DNA from: Leptidea sinapis
Lineage: Eukaryota > Arthropoda > Insecta > Lepidoptera > Pieridae
Assembly: GCF_905404315.1 (NCBI RefSeq)
Contig: NC_066310.1
Span: 8,325,506 to 8,389,505, forward strand
Reading direction: 5' to 3'
DNA length: 64,000 nt
Both the position numbers and the translations under genes were made by a program. Positions 1 to 12,660 of the stretch are shown here, in pieces. Under the pieces are notes generated by a model, which was given only the letters and a program-made list of their open reading frames with translations, ran no database searches and had not been told where the DNA came from. Within the stretch, counting starts at the first letter, position 1. Every line of letters begins with the position of its first letter.

Positions 1-251
1 AATATGTCTATGTAGGAACTCGTATTGGAGCAAAAAGCTGGAAGATCGGGTGGCGGGTTACGCAAGAGTTGGCTGGATAAAAAGTGGTTTCCCTTTCGAG
101 TTGTAAGGAAGTTCAACAGCCGTCAACAAACGGAACCTGTCGCCTAGGTCGCTAGCGCATTACATCAGGGTTCATCATCACTCTGACATGTTCAGCTAGA
201 AACAGACAATGCCTATGACTTTAAACCGTAACTTAATCATATTTTTTCATC

Positions 252-537
252 ACCAGTGGGAGTCTCCTTTGCACCGGATGCCGTCTAGATTATGGGTACC
301 AAAACGGCGCCTATTTCTGCCGTGAAGCAGTAATGTGGAAGCATTATTGTGTGTCGGTCTGAAGGGCGCCGTAGCTAGTGAAATTGCTGGGCAAATGAGA
401 CTTTACATCTACTGTCTCAAGGTGACGAGCGCAATTGTAGTGCCACTCAGAATTTTTGGGATTTTCAATAATCCTGAGCGGCACTTCTTTGTAATGGGCA
501 GGGCGTATCAATTACTATCAGCTGAACGTCCTACTTA
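252..537 (+). mobile_element. SINE-A copy (almost full)
   Basis: The SINE-A consensus in this window starts ACCAGTGGGAGGCTCCTTTG, has CGGTCTGAAGGGCGCCGTAG and GGTGACGAGCGCAATTGTAG inside, and ends CAGCTGAACGTCCTGCTCGT plus an A-tail; about 330 bp, non-coding. This copy lacks the last part. Confidence 0.75.
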
Positions 538-540
538 AAA

Positions 541-1263
541 CTTAAAAGTTAAAATATTTTTACAATTCGTTGAATTGTTAACTGTTATCTTTCATATTGA
601 AAATGTCCCCTAGTCTGCTTATGATAAATGATAATAAAAAAATAAAAAAATGATAATATGATAATGCTTAAAACAATTTTAAAATTTCAGACGAATGATA
701 TTAATTATTAATAATTCTACAGATGAAAAAGTGTTATAAGTAAGGCTGTATGTACTCAGTGTTGTGTGTCTGATCAGAGGATTTGGACTAGGTAAAAAAC
801 CGGTTCTATTCAAAAGTATGTGAACTTATGTATGCACGCAAGAAGTTAAATTTCTTTGGCCTAATAAAGCAAAAATCCTTCATATTATTTATTCCTCGTA
901 CTATTCTAGGTTTGTAGAAAGAACAATATTGTAAAAATCTTGCAACGATGGCTTTGATAATTAATTATTAAATAACGAATACGGCTGTACGGGCTTGAAC
1001 CCTTTGCCTATCCTAATAATGGACGAAGAAACCACGACGATGAAAAACGAATGTCACCCAACTTCAAACTGTTACTTTTGTGTTGCAGTGATGCGCGCGC
1101 ATCTTAAAATTCCACTCTCATAATTTTTTCATAACGCGCCTAAAGAAGTATAACTTCAAAGAAAAATCCGAGATCAGGAAGAAAACGATTTACTGAGTCC
1201 AAGGCCGACTGATTAATTACTAGCCAAACTATACGAAATCGGAAATCTACCAGAATAACATCG
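541..1263. other. AT-rich DNA, no recognised feature
   Basis: I see no ORF with coding character and no repeat family shared with the rest of the window. The first 250 bases of the window are likewise unassigned. Confidence 0.4.
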
Positions 1264-1343
1264 AAACTCCTCCTCAATCATCCTAGCTCAAATATATCTG
1301 AATTCTTTGAACGTTTTCATCTACTTTTGCATAAGCTTATGCC

Positions 1344-1580
1344 AAAAAAAAAATAATAACATGTGGTGACCTTAATATAGACATTATGAAGAAATCTAAC
1401 AATAATAATCTTTATATTGACATTCTAAACAACTTCAACTTGCAAATATACATTGATAAACCTACTCGAGAAAAATCATGTATTGACCACATAATTGCTA
1501 ATATAAAACAGGCATATGGTAAAGTATTACCATCGTTCCTCTCAGATCATAATACATGCCAAATATTAAAAAAAAACTGA
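1344..1580 (+). pseudogene. Non-LTR retrotransposon endonuclease fragment
   Basis: The frame ending at 1580 contains CGDLNIDI, later SCIDHIIANI and SDHNTCQ. These are three landmarks of APE-type endonucleases of LINEs: the GD-F/L-N motif, S/T-x-I-D and S-D-H. The piece covers only the end of the domain. An adenine run just before it seems to shift the frame from a related stretch upstream (about 1264-1343). No reverse transcriptase follows, so it is a truncated relic. Confidence 0.65.
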
Positions 1581-1923
1581 CTATTATCATACAAATACAT
1601 CGACTGCATAATTTGTTCTGCATTATCTTCGCAAAAAATATAATATAATTTGCTGATACACAGACGCGTGTAACAACGATTCACGTAGTTCAATTATCAT
1701 ACAATTCACATAAAATTAGCATTCTTTACACTTCATCGTGCTATATGATATAAAACTTTTTGCGTTAACCTGTTAAAACATCCAGTTATTTATCTTACTC
1801 GTTCATTGAATTTACAAACTACAGATAAGGGGCGAATATGTTCGTACTAAATTTTAAAACAATGACGTAAACGGTCGTATGAACACGATGATCTCAAAAA
1901 CAACATAGCGTATGTTATTTATA

Positions 1924-2317
1924 AATACGGCTTTACTCACGTTTTTACGTCGCTACCGATACGACGTACCTCGTACTAGTTTCGGACCATTCGGAGGTCC
2001 TTCATCAGGGTGAGTGTGGTGGGTTCGCGATAACGTCCCACCTCTTACTGCGGACTTGGCCTCGTAGTGTGTAATGAACATTGTGAGTACATTCTGTGCA
2101 CCGGTGGACACCAATAATGATACAGTGTCAGTGATACCGTGCTCATCATCACCGGCGCTCCCCGCACGCCTTGTCCACCCGCGCACTACGAGCCCGAGTC
2201 CGCAGTTAGAGGTGAGACGTTTTCGCGAACCTACCACATTCAACGTGATGAAGGACTTGCGAATGGTCCGAAACTAGACGGTACCGACACCGATAAAAAC
2301 GTGAGTAAAACCGTATT
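1924..2317. mobile_element. Foldback element with arms of about 130-145 bp
   Basis: The left arm (1924-2069) and right arm (2184-2317) are near-perfect inverted copies: AATACGGCTTTACTCACG against CGTGAGTAAAACCGTATT, and TAGTTTCGGACCATTCG against CGAATGGTCCGAAACTA. The loop is about 115 bp. No coding capacity; a MITE-type palindrome. Confidence 0.8.
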
Positions 2318-2699
2318 AATATATAATTTAATAATGACTCACGAAAGTTTTAATAATTTAATAACTTATATTATTACGAATAATAACTTGATCCTTTGTT
2401 TTAGAAAAATAAAAAAGCTTCCAAGTGCGAGTCGTATTCGCCCGTGAAGAGTTCTGTAACAGCAAGTGACATTGACTGAAAGGTATAGTGCGGTGTATCA
2501 TTTATGACGTATTAAAAAAAAACTACATACTAGATCTCGTTCAGACCAATGTTTGGTAGAAGTTTGGTGGTAATGTAATAAATCATATATTTTTTTAGTT
2601 TTATCATTCTCTTATTTTAGAAGTTACAGGGACACATTTTACCACTATGGTGAGTGTCTCTAAGTGTCTCTCGCGCAAACTATTTAGTTTAGAAAAAAA

Positions 2700-2946
2700 T
2701 TAAGACCTATATATAGATAGACCTACCCCCGTGTGGGTTTGATCGGAAAAATTTTTGAGTTTCATTTCTAAGTATGGAGAGACCCCAAAATTTATTGATT
2801 TTTTTTTTTCAATTTTTGTGTAAAAATCTTAATGCGGTTCAGAGAATTCCGAATAAAAGTGGCTGTGACATACGGTCGGACAGACAGACAGACATGACGA
2901 ATCTATAACGGTTCCGTTTTTTACCATTTGGCTACGGAACCCTAAA
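2700..2946 (+). repeat. Dispersed insect repeat ending ACGGAACCCTAAAAG
   Basis: CGGACAGACAGACAGACATG, CGAATCTATAACGGTTCCGT and CCATTTGGCTACGGAACCCT are a phrase I know from many lepidopteran genomes, but I cannot assign it to an element class. Confidence 0.45.
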
Positions 2947-3219
2947 AGTATGGTAACTGGAATTATTTTAAAATTGCCGACTCTTCTGAGTCAATGGGAC
3001 CGACAACTTAGTGTGTTTGTCCAACTTTGACAAAGGCCTCCCTTATTTCTTTCCAATCGGTACTGCTTAGCGCTTTCCTAGACCATGTTTTTTCTGCTAT
3101 AATTCGTCTTCCCAGCTTCGAAACTGTCAAACGTATAAACGAATTAATACACAGCTATTCAGCTGCTATAAGGAAAAACACCAAAAAATTTTTAAATAAT
3201 CGATAATTTTATAAGGTTA

Positions 3220-3659
3220 CTAGTGGACCCAACAGACGTTGTCCTGTACACACGTCTTAAATTTGAAAAATCTGTCCAGCCGTTAGGAGGAGTTCACTAA
3301 CATACACATGAGCAGGAGAATTATATTATATGGACGTAATTGAGAATCTAAACCAATCTCAAATTCACTGAAACAAACAAAAAGTCATCAAAATCGGTCT
3401 AGCCGTTTAGGAGGTAGTTTAATTGGGAATCTAAACCATTCTTGAATCCACCCGAAGACACACATCAATCTCAAATTCACTGGAACACACAAAAATCTCA
3501 TCAAAATCGGTACAGCCGTTCAGGAGGTAGTTCAATTGTGAATCTAAACCATTCTCGAATCCACCTGAAGACACACAGAAAGTTTCAATAAAATCGGTCC
3601 AGCCGTCTAGGAGGAGTTCAGTGACATACACACGCACACAAGAATTATATATATAAAGA
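3220..3659 (-). mobile_element. Non-autonomous Helitron-type element with internal repeats
   Basis: The minus strand starts TCTTTATATATATAATTCTT and ends ACGTCTGTTGGGTCCACTAG. The interior holds degenerate units of about 85-105 bp, each with GAATCTAAACC and AAATCGGTCCAGCCGT-TAGG. Same family as 12661-12979. Confidence 0.7.
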
Positions 3660-3874
3660 TAAGCTATGCTGTCACATCTCTTTCACTTTACACTAATATC
3701 TTTTTAAAAATCGAACGAGATGTATCCAAAATTTGGATATTAAAGACTCCCATACATTCTGTATATTAATAGGTACAATGTACTTGTAAAATTTTCAAAA
3801 CGATCGGTATAGAACATTAGAAGAATTGCGATTTTGATCAAATGAACATTAAATTTTTGCATATTTAAATTTAG

Positions 3875-4143
3875 TTTTTTTTTTAAATAAGGGATGAGAC
3901 GAGCAGGACGTTCAGCTCAGATCGTAATTGATACGCCCTAAAATTCTGAGCGGCACTACAATTGCGCTCGTCACCTTGAGACATAAGATGTTAAGTCTCA
4001 TTTGCCCAGTAATTTCACTAACTACGGCGCCCTTCAGTCCGAAACACAGTAATGTTTACACATTACTGCTTCACGGCAGAAATAGGCGCCGTTGTGGTAC
4101 CCATAATCTAGCCGGCTTCCTGTGCAAAGGAGCCTCCCAATGG
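3875..4143 (-). mobile_element. SINE-A copy, internal deletion
   Basis: T run, GAGACGAGCAGGACGTTCAG, then TAGGCGCCGTTGTGGTACCC; the segment with GCCCTGCCCATTACAATGCA is missing. Confidence 0.75.
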
Positions 4144-4879
4144 TAAACACGCATATAAAGATAAATTCAGAGTTCACGATGACAAGATCAGTGTTGTAAA
4201 TAAAGATATTGTCAATGGCGGCAATCCTCGCAAGCTACAAAATATTGTGACAAAATGCCATTAATTTTCCCACCTTATCTCACTTTTACAAAAAGTATCG
4301 TGGAACAACTCCACGGTTCGTTCAAGAAAACATTTTTGTAAGCTCAACGATGCTGTCGAAGGTTTTATCGAAATATCTGAGCATTAAATAAAATAATCAA
4401 CTCAAGTTTACTTAATATTCCTTACGTTCTTTCTTAAATTAATTAGTTTGAGACAAAACTCGCGACTCAAATCAAGATTACTTTTAGAAAAAAAATTGAT
4501 TGTCTGTAAAGTTGATTTACTAACGATAATTTTATGTAAAAACGCCATAAGAAAACATTTTTATACGATCGTTTAAATGAGTCATAATAAGTTGTTTGTC
4601 TAAAGGACAATGCCGATCCTTGTATGAAAATTGGGCTATTCTTGCGTCTTAACCAAATCATTGGTAAAACATAAGAAATATTCCCAAGATTATGTAAAAC
4701 AAAAATCAGTAAGATATAAACAGGGAATTTTTAGTTATCTGAATTTTTCAATTTCAATTTACAACGAACTTGTTGTCAGTTTTAGTGTAGGATTGCTGGA
4801 CTTGATGTTAAACTAAGTTGATTGATGACAATGTTATTATGACAAAATATACAAATATAGACTAAGCCTATCATCTTGA

Positions 4880-5340
4880 CATTTCAACCAGTGTTTCTAC
4901 TTACGTTAATGTATGGAAGTGAGAGTTGGGTATGGCAGAAGAAGCATAAAAGCAGAATTAACGCAGTTGAGATGCGATCATACGAGCGCGCTGTGGTTTG
5001 AAAGAGGATGCTGTGACAAGGACTGAAAAAGGAATGCTTAAATGGTTTGGACACGTGGAGCGAATGAGTGAAGAAAGAATGACGCATCAAATATATAAGG
5101 CAAGTGTGTGTGGGCAAGCCGGTCGCGGGAGACCTCGTAGAACATTCGTCGATCAAATTGGGGACGTTTTGAGAAAAGGAGAGGTCCGAAGCACCCGCAA
5201 CCGGCGAGCATGTATGAAAATAGTAATGAATGTAGAGGAAGCGCGTGAGGTTTGTAAGGATAGAAGCAAATGGCATTCTATTGTCTCTGCCTACCCCGAC
5301 GGGAACAAGGCGTGAGTATGTGTGTGTGTGTGTGTGTTTC
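4880..5340 (+). pseudogene. RTE-like LINE 3' end (C-terminal protein part plus TG tail)
   Basis: Reads MYGSESWVWQKKH, then after a small deletion and a 2-base frameshift near 4990 KEDAVTRTEKGMLKWFGHVER and GRGRPRRTFVDQIGDVLR, ending IVSAYPDGNKA. This matches the conserved C-terminus of a common lepidopteran non-LTR element. The stop is followed directly by a TG microsatellite (5313-5336), the typical 3' tail. It is 5'-truncated and dead. Confidence 0.75.
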
Positions 5341-6853
5341 TACTTACGATTTTGGTTTTACCCTAGTTTCAACGGTGGCGACGGGTAACCTAGTAGAATC
5401 GTGTCAATGATTATTAGTGTTATGAGTCCACGGTTTAATGGAAATTATAGTATTATAATAATGTTAAATGAATAGCTTTTAAGCCACTAAGTGCTTCTCA
5501 TACAAAAAGTTCGTGTTTAATGTTACAGTGTATGATACAGTTAACTTGTATATCGGACGTGTGAATGTGATAATTTCATACTTAGTATAACCGTGTCATA
5601 GATTGCGGGCTTTTGTTTGCGATACGAGTACGTAGCTCGCAATCATTAATGATTTGCTGACTTTTCTGACTGTAGAGCAAAGACTAGCGGACAAAAGACT
5701 TACTTACTCGACTTACTTTATGTCTGTCTGTATCATTGATGGATTGACATTCATTGATATTTTGAAAAGCATTTATTCGGGAATATCGCTTGCTCCAAGT
5801 CTAGTAATTTAATATCTAAATACCTCTTTGTCCTTCTCTCGACGCGGACGATAGCTTGGCTGCAACTTTTTTAATATCTTCCTCCCATCTCCTGTGTTGA
5901 TCTCCCAAATTTCGTTAAATGTAGATAGGCTAATAATTCCTTACGAGTAGGCTATATTTCTCGGCTGTGTTTCCTATCCATCTTAATTTCTAATTTCGAA
6001 TTGTCACATTTAAATTTAGTTTTTTTTTTGGCTGATTCTTCTTTCTATATGTGGCAGATATCACGTTTTTAATATGTGCTTTATTAAGGGGCCCATACTA
6101 TGACAACCATAAGTTGATAAAACAAGTACCATAGATATGTTGTAATCTCACTCTCAATCTCTCTCTGACTCATGTCATTATTTTTCATCATTTCTTTGAG
6201 TGCCCAGTACATCTTCTAAGTATTCAATATGCAGGCCCTTTCAATATTCGATATCTACTTTTAGATTATTTTAAGTCAAGATTTAATGTTATCTTTACTT
6301 ATAAGACCAAATGAAAAAGCAGTTGTAAGTCATACAACCCTGTAGGTTTGTTATGTATATTGTTAGGTTATCGTGTTACAAAAGTATTACCCTATAATCT
6401 TGCACCAAATAGAAAGAAAGAATAATAGATTGATTTTTAGATGCTAAGTTGACCTAGTTTTTATATTAGTATATGTAGTATGATAAATAAATAAAAAAAA
6501 AAAAAAAAACAAAAAAAGTTAATACTGATCTCAATCATAGGTATGATCGGCGCTGGTCTTCCGGAGAACCCCAGGTGATCTAGCGGATAGTTTAAGTCGT
6601 GAGAAATAAAATCATTATAACAGGGTTGTCATATTAAAATAATATAGTAATAAAACAGAAATAAAAACAAAAAATACATAAAATAGGTATGTAATGTAAG
6701 TACATTAAAGTAGTAATAAAAAAAAATATAACGAGTGAGTGCTAATTCTGCTGATATTATGAATCTCTCTGAAAGAACTTATGAAAATTTCAATATTTAT
6801 AATTTTTAATTTTTATTAGTAGTTAATACGTAAGTATCCAACCCTACTCTATG
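5341..6853. other. Intergenic DNA, no recognised gene
   Basis: AT-rich sequence with an A run at 6489-6518. No convincing ORF. Confidence 0.4.
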
Positions 6854-7266
6854 GCACGGACGAGTAAAAAAGTAAGGACTCCGCGCAGTGATATTAATAA
6901 GTGAAGCACCTTTAAGCTAGTGTGTGTGCAGTTACAAGGGATACCAGCTAACACAAATTATGTCCCGTTATTGGTCATATTATTTTATAGCCACATTACT
7001 TTTAACTCCGATTTTTATATTTTACACAATTTCTCAATACACGGCAGCATTTTAAGATAATTTATTGCGACGTAAACTGATCCGTCACAGACGATGGCTG
7101 ATGTCATAATGGCGGCTGATCGGCTTATATTTTTTTTTATTCATTATTTATATATTATATATATTAGTGTAAGTGTGTGCGTTGGGCTATGTTTTTACAC
7201 GTTAACTGGCTTGTTTTGATCTTATGTTAGGTGTCACGGAGTCCTTATTTTTTTACTCGTCCGTGC
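6854..7266. mobile_element. TIR element (MITE), 413 bp
   Basis: The ends are inverted repeats of about 28 bp: GCACGGACGAGTAAAAAAGT at the left and the complement of TTTTTTACTCGTCCGTGC at the right. The interior is non-coding. Confidence 0.75.
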
Positions 7267-7383
7267 TCTGTGGTAGTAGTCAGGTTAAATTTTAATCCAA
7301 AGTATCCAGTACACGCCAAAATGGCAATTTCATTCTCACACCCATCCTTACTATATCTCTTTGGTGACAATAATGCTAGTTTT

Positions 7384-7698
7384 ACCAGTGGGAGGCTCCT
7401 TTGCAAAGAATGTCGGTTAGATTATGGATACCAACGGTGCCTATTTCTGCCGTGAACCAGTAATGTGTAAGCATTACTTTGTTTCGGTCTGAAAGGCGCC
7501 GTAGCTAGTGAAATTACTTTGCAAATGAGACTTAATATCTTATGTCTCAAGGTGACGAGCGCAGCTGTAGTGCCGCTCAGAATTTTTGGGGATTTTCAAG
7601 AAACCTGAGCGGCACTGCATTGTAATGGGCAGGGCGTATCAAGTACCATCAGCTGAACGTCCTGCTCGTCTCGTCCCTGTTTTTTCATTAAAAAAAAT
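7384..7698 (+). mobile_element. SINE-A copy, full
   Basis: ACCAGTGGGAGGCTCCTTTG start to CCTGCTCGTCTCGTCCCTGT and an A-tail. Confidence 0.8.
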
Positions 7699-7875
7699 AG
7701 TTCAGTGCTTGTACCAAAAATTCCCAACGTGCCTAAAGAAATTAACATTTCAAAAAGTGTTGATACAATTGAAAAAGCCAGATAATATGTCTGGACCTTG
7801 GTATGTAGAGATTAAGTATCGCTTACAAAAAAGAAAATATTTATATTTACAAATGTTAAAAAATTTAATATTTAA

Positions 7876-8184
7876 TCTATACTAATATATAAAGCTGCAG
7901 TGTTTGTTTGTTTGTTTGAACGCGCTAATCTCTGGTACTACTTACTGGTCCGATTTGAATGATTCTTTCAGTGTTGGGTAGTCCATTTATCGAGGAAGGC
8001 TATAGCTATGTTTTTTATTTTCAAAATTAGGGATCCGTAATAAAATTGCTATTTTGTAACACAAGGTGTAAAATCGAAAACCTATTTTTGCGTGCGCTGC
8101 AAAATTATTGACAATAGAACAAAATGATGAAAATCGCGTGAATTATACTTTATATGGCAAAACAACGTTTGCCGGGTCAGCTAG
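7876..8184 (+). mobile_element. Non-autonomous Helitron-type element, short-array copy
   Basis: Starts TCTATACTAATATATAAAGC after an A and ends GCCGGGTCAGCTAG before a T, as expected of Helitrons. It carries only about four GTTT units at 7904-7918. Related to 9297-9926. Confidence 0.75.
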
Positions 8185-8605
8185 TAATAAATATTTGTCT
8201 TCGTGTTCATAACAAGGGGTCCCATAACAAGGGATTATGTAAGCCTGATTGAAATTAGCACGACTTCGCAGGTGAAGAAAATAAGTAAAACAGAGCAACA
8301 AGAAATCTGTTGAAGTAGTTATTCTTTCCATAAAACCGCAAATGATTCGGAACAATGTAGGCTCCATGAGCAGCCAATCACGTGCTTTGCGAGGGCCAGC
8401 AGAAAGCGAAAGCCGTCGCAAATTGGTTTATTGTGATTGGAACAGCACGTTCCTACAATTTTCTGTAAATTGAGGAAGTCTCATTACACACCGAGAACGA
8501 CCGTCGAGTTGTTTACTGCCTCTTTTTTTACAACAATTCTATTAGTTACAATGTTGTAAAATTTTGTGATTGTAAGTATTCAAAAAATCTTTATTCATTT
8601 CTTCA

Positions 8606-8900
8606 TCATCATCATTTCAACCGGAAGACATCCACTGCTGGACAAAGGCCTCCCCCAAATATCGCCATGACGATCGCTCCTGCGCTGCTCTCATCCAACC
8701 TACCCCGGCGATCTTGACCAGATCGTCGGTCCATCTTGTGGGGGTCTACCAACACTACGCCTTCCGGTACGTGGTCGCCATTCGAGGACCTTACTGCCCC
8801 AACGGCCATCTGTCTGCCGAGCTATGTGCCCTACCCACTGCACTTTCAGTTTCGCAATCATTTGGGCTATGTCGGTGACTTTAATTTCTTAATTGGACGT
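8606..8900 (-). mobile_element. LINE 3' coding fragment, antisense (type B)
   Basis: Same family as 33997-34405 and 44905-45480. On the minus strand the family encodes the ending '[18 protein letters not shown]'-like, then the W-x-A-x-DR block, and finishes at CATCATCATCATT on the plus strand. The best translated copy is at 45208-45453 (minus). Here the frame is broken. Confidence 0.6.
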
Positions 8901-8950
8901 AATTTCGTAAGAAAAACGTTCCAAACCACAGTCATGTCGAATTCGCTCTT

Positions 8951-9050
8951 GTGATTCCTCTGGTGTTGCAAGAGAATGTGGGCGGCGGTGATTACTTAAC
9001 ACCAGGTGACCCGCAGCGCTTGTTTCTCCTCCTATTACATAAAAAAAATC
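8951..9050 (+). mobile_element. LINE 3' tail (same family as 46770-47036)
   Basis: GATTCCTCTGGTGTTGCAAG and CACCAGGTGACCCGCAGCG, then a CATAAAAAAAAT tail. Confidence 0.6.
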
Positions 9051-9296
9051 CTTTTATTAAAGGCAATGCACATATAATATACCTCTATATACATCGCACT
9101 CTCTTGGGAACTCTAAAAGCATTGGGATTACGTTGTATCTTTTTCTGAATCCCTAACACAACGTGTGGAAGTTACATGATGATTGGTTTAGTAGCTAAGG
9201 TGTGACAGCGTGAAATACAAACTTAAACATTCGCTTTTAAAATATTAGGATCTGTGTCTCTAGGTCCACATTAAATACCATGCTTTTTATAATAGA

Positions 9297-9926
9297 CTAG
9301 CTGACCCGGCAAACGTTGTTTTGCCATATAAAGTATAATTCACGCGATAGTTTTATAAGTAATAAAATATTGCCTATATTATAGCCTGTACATCATTTTG
9401 TTCTATTGTCAATAGTTTTTGCAGCGCACGCAAAAATAGGTTTTCGATTTTACACCTTGTGTTACAAAATAGCAATTTTATTACGGATCCCTAATTTTGA
9501 AAAAAAAAAGCATAGCCTATAGCCTTCCTCGATAAATGGACTACCCAACACTGAAAGAATCATTCAAATCGGACCAGTAGTACCAGAGATTAGCGCGTTC
9601 AAACAAACAAACAAACAAACAAACAAACAAACAAACAAACAAACAAACAAACAAACAAACAAACAAACAAACAAACAAACAAACAAACAAACAAACAAAC
9701 AAACAAACAAACAAACAAACAAACAAACAAACAAACAAACAAACAAACAAACAAACAAACAAACAAACAAACAAACAAACAAACAAACAAACAAACAAAC
9801 AAACAAACAAACAAACAAACAAACAAACAAACAAACAAACAAACAAACAAACAAACAAACAAACAAACAAACAAACAAACAAACAAACAAACAAACAAAC
9901 ACTGCAGCTTTATATATTAGTATAGA
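9297..9926 (-). mobile_element. Non-autonomous Helitron-type element, expanded-array copy
   Basis: Plus strand begins CTAGCTGACCCGGCAAACG and ends TATATTAGTATAGA: the reverse of 7876-8184, with the same flank motifs around the array (GAGATTAGCGCGTTC and CTGCAGCTTTATA). The array (9600-9900) is about 75 AAAC units. Confidence 0.75.
9600..9900. repeat. Perfect AAAC/GTTT microsatellite, about 75 units
   Basis: 300 bases of uninterrupted (AAAC)n inside the Helitron at 9297-9926. The long FVCL reading frames on the minus strand are only this array read in frame. Confidence 0.95.
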
Positions 9927-10020
9927 AGTATAGATATATGTTAATACTTTGGGCCGTTATTCACTTCAACCCATATGGCGATCTGGTCGAGATAAATTGA
10001 TGTAGGCATTCATCCCTCCA

Positions 10021-10320
10021 AATCAAATCAAATCAAAATCAGTTTATTCACATAGGTCACGGAAATGACACTTATGAATGTCAAAAAAAAAAAAAATTTT
10101 TTCTTGTTGAATCTACCGCTACTTCGTAAAGGGTTGAGCTAATGAGAAGAAGTAACAAGAAACTCATTGCCACTCTTTTATATCAAGATTTACATTTACA
10201 TCGATTTACAAATCATTTCAATTACAATATAATAATGTGTAAAATGTAAAATGATGCAACAAACACACTCAAACGTCAAATAGTCAATGTCTTACACGAG
10301 TAAGTCAAAAAAGTAAATGT
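10021..10320 (-). mobile_element. LINE 3' UTR with TCAAAT repeat tail, antisense
   Basis: Starts with (AAATC)n-type tail and AAATGACACTTATGAATGTC, CTACCGCTACTTCGTAAAGG, then ACTCATTGCCACTCTTTTAT. It is the reverse of 28235-28502. Confidence 0.65.
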
Positions 10321-10967
10321 TAATTAATACAAATGTTATTGAGTACAGTAGCTGCATCATCCACATACACCATAAATAAATAAAGGTATTCTGTGAGCAT
10401 TTTATAAGGGATTATAAATAAATAAATATGTATATATCCATACATATATATAAACATAATAACTTTTAAGAATCTGAGACCGAGTCTCCGGCAACAGGAT
10501 CATCCCGCCACCACAAGCAGTGCCCGTTCACGAACATGACGCATGAGCCAGCCATCGCCAAATCTTATGGAATTCAAAGTTTTGTAAATACGATTCCTAA
10601 GTCAAGTTCCTTCCACATATATTTCACACATGTACTATTACAAATTTTAATCTATGATGTGTTACAATCCAATTTTAACTCTTGCTTTTAAGAAACTGCT
10701 TGCACGCAAATTTTACAAAATAAAATGTGAATATCAAGAACTTTCAACTCATCCGTACCTATTTGTACTCAGTAGCTGTACTTCAAAACTTGTATGTTTC
10801 TAACTTCAACTACTTTCAAAGTTACGGAAAGTTGTAACTTAAATTTTCTATAAATGTAAGTAGATGTTTATGCCATAAAGTGAACGTTAAAAATTGGTCT
10901 GAGTAAACTATTTGAAAAATATCGGCCGCCACCATGCCCTCATACAATTCGTTTTCGTGGTAGTCTT

Positions 10968-11244
10968 ACCAGTGGGAGGCTCCTTTGCACAGGATGCCGG
11001 CTAGATTATTTCCATCGGCGCTTATTTCTGCCATAAAGAAGTAATGCGTAAACATTACTGTGTTTCGGTCTGAAGGGCGCCGTAGCTAGTGAAATTATTG
11101 GGCAAATGAGACTTAACATCTGACGTCTCAAGGTGACGAGAGAAATTGTAGTCCCCTCAGAATTTTTGGGTTTTTCAAGAATCCTGACTGGCACTGCCTT
11201 GTAATGGGCAGGGCGTAGCAATAACCATCAGCTGAACGTCCTTC
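10968..11244 (+). mobile_element. SINE-A copy, 3' tail missing
   Basis: ACCAGTGGGAGGCTCCTTTG start to CATCAGCTGAACGTCC. Confidence 0.75.
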
Positions 11245-11249
11245 ATTGT

Positions 11250-12323
11250 GAATGATGTCTTTATTTGATAGATAAGTAACATTTAGCCTATTCGTAGCTT
11301 TACTTGGACATTGTGAAACAGCCCCTAAGTAACTTAACCTATACGTTGCATCCTTAACATTAAAACACATTTTCTATTTTCTTTTATTTTATTGAGGTTG
11401 ACAACAGCTTAATACAAAATAATCACTTATAATTATATACAAAAACATATCCAATTATAGTCTACCACGGTTTACCTTACAGAAGGAACAGCAGTGTTAA
11501 CAATCATAAAGAAAAAATATTAAATATGAATAACACACGATCAGAGATATTAAAAAAAAATATTTAAATGTGCCTGCGTTAGTTGCATAATGAATTATAT
11601 GATTAAATATGAGAAAAACATGATAAATACACAGATTTACAGATTTAATACTACAATACATATAATTTTAATAGTTTAATAAATCATAATATAATATGTT
11701 ATGTTTTTAAAGTGATAACCCTCACTTCTAGGATTAATGCACAAATAAAATTGACGAAGAAACGAAATGATCTGTCAGACTGTCATTGTCAAAGTGAAGT
11801 TAGCGTTGAGGAACAAGGATCTCACTAGTATCGATTTTTTATGTACTTAAATCGATTTATTGATAATAAAATAATAGTGCAGTTCTGTTTTTTCCTGAGA
11901 AAATAATATATTTTATTCATAATAATATGGTTATAGGTACATAAACTATGCACCTAACTCATATTATTAAAATAAAACAACTGGATCGCAATGTTATTTT
12001 AATCGCTTAAATATTCATTCGATTACATTTTGATCGATTTTCTTTATTTTAATGTTTTTTCGGTTTGTAGATTGCAAAATGAGCTAGTTTTTTGTATTTT
12101 ACATCAAAAAAAAATACCCTTTCTTTAAGTATATTTCAACTTGTTATCAATCAGGCCCTAAAGCCCCATTCTCCTTTTAGTTGTGTAAATCATAATATGT
12201 TAATAAATAAATATAGATATTTGTTACAAATGAGATTTCTTTATAATACTTTTAATGGTGTGGTTAAAGGTCAACCTAGAACCGTAGAATGGATCCTATA
12301 TCTTTGAAAGATTATATAAATAA
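11250..12323. other. Intergenic DNA, no recognised gene
   Basis: Very AT-rich; the ORF at 12092-12307 has no recognisable features. Confidence 0.4.
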
Positions 12324-12660
12324 CTAGCTGCCCCGCAAACGTTGTATTCCCATATAAAGTAATAGGAAAAAATCAATAATTAAAATTAAAGTTTGTTTTT
12401 TACCTCCTGAGAATGTTAGAAATATATAAGGATTCTATATTAGTTATACATTTTAAACTATTCTTTCAATTTGATTTCATGAACGACGGGGGACACATCA
12501 AAGTATATACAAAATTGTTGTACATTTTGATATTTATTCACCTTTTAAACCTTCTATAGACTTCCACAAATAATTCAAGACCAAAATTAGCCAAATCGGT
12601 CCAGGAGTTCTCGAGTTTTAGCGAGACTAACGAACAGGAATTCATTTTTATATATATAGA
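12324..12660 (-). mobile_element. Non-autonomous Helitron-type element
   Basis: Minus strand starts TCTATATATATAAAAATGAA and ends GGCAGCTAG. CCAAATCGGTCCAGGAG is the usual internal phrase. It directly abuts the next element. Confidence 0.65.

Noticed and set aside
9600..9900. CRISPR-like array
   Set aside because: A simple four-base tandem repeat without spacers.
9541..9902. Three overlapping minus-strand ORFs of repeated FVCL
   Set aside because: They are the AAAC microsatellite read in three frames; four-base units keep all frames open. Not a protein.
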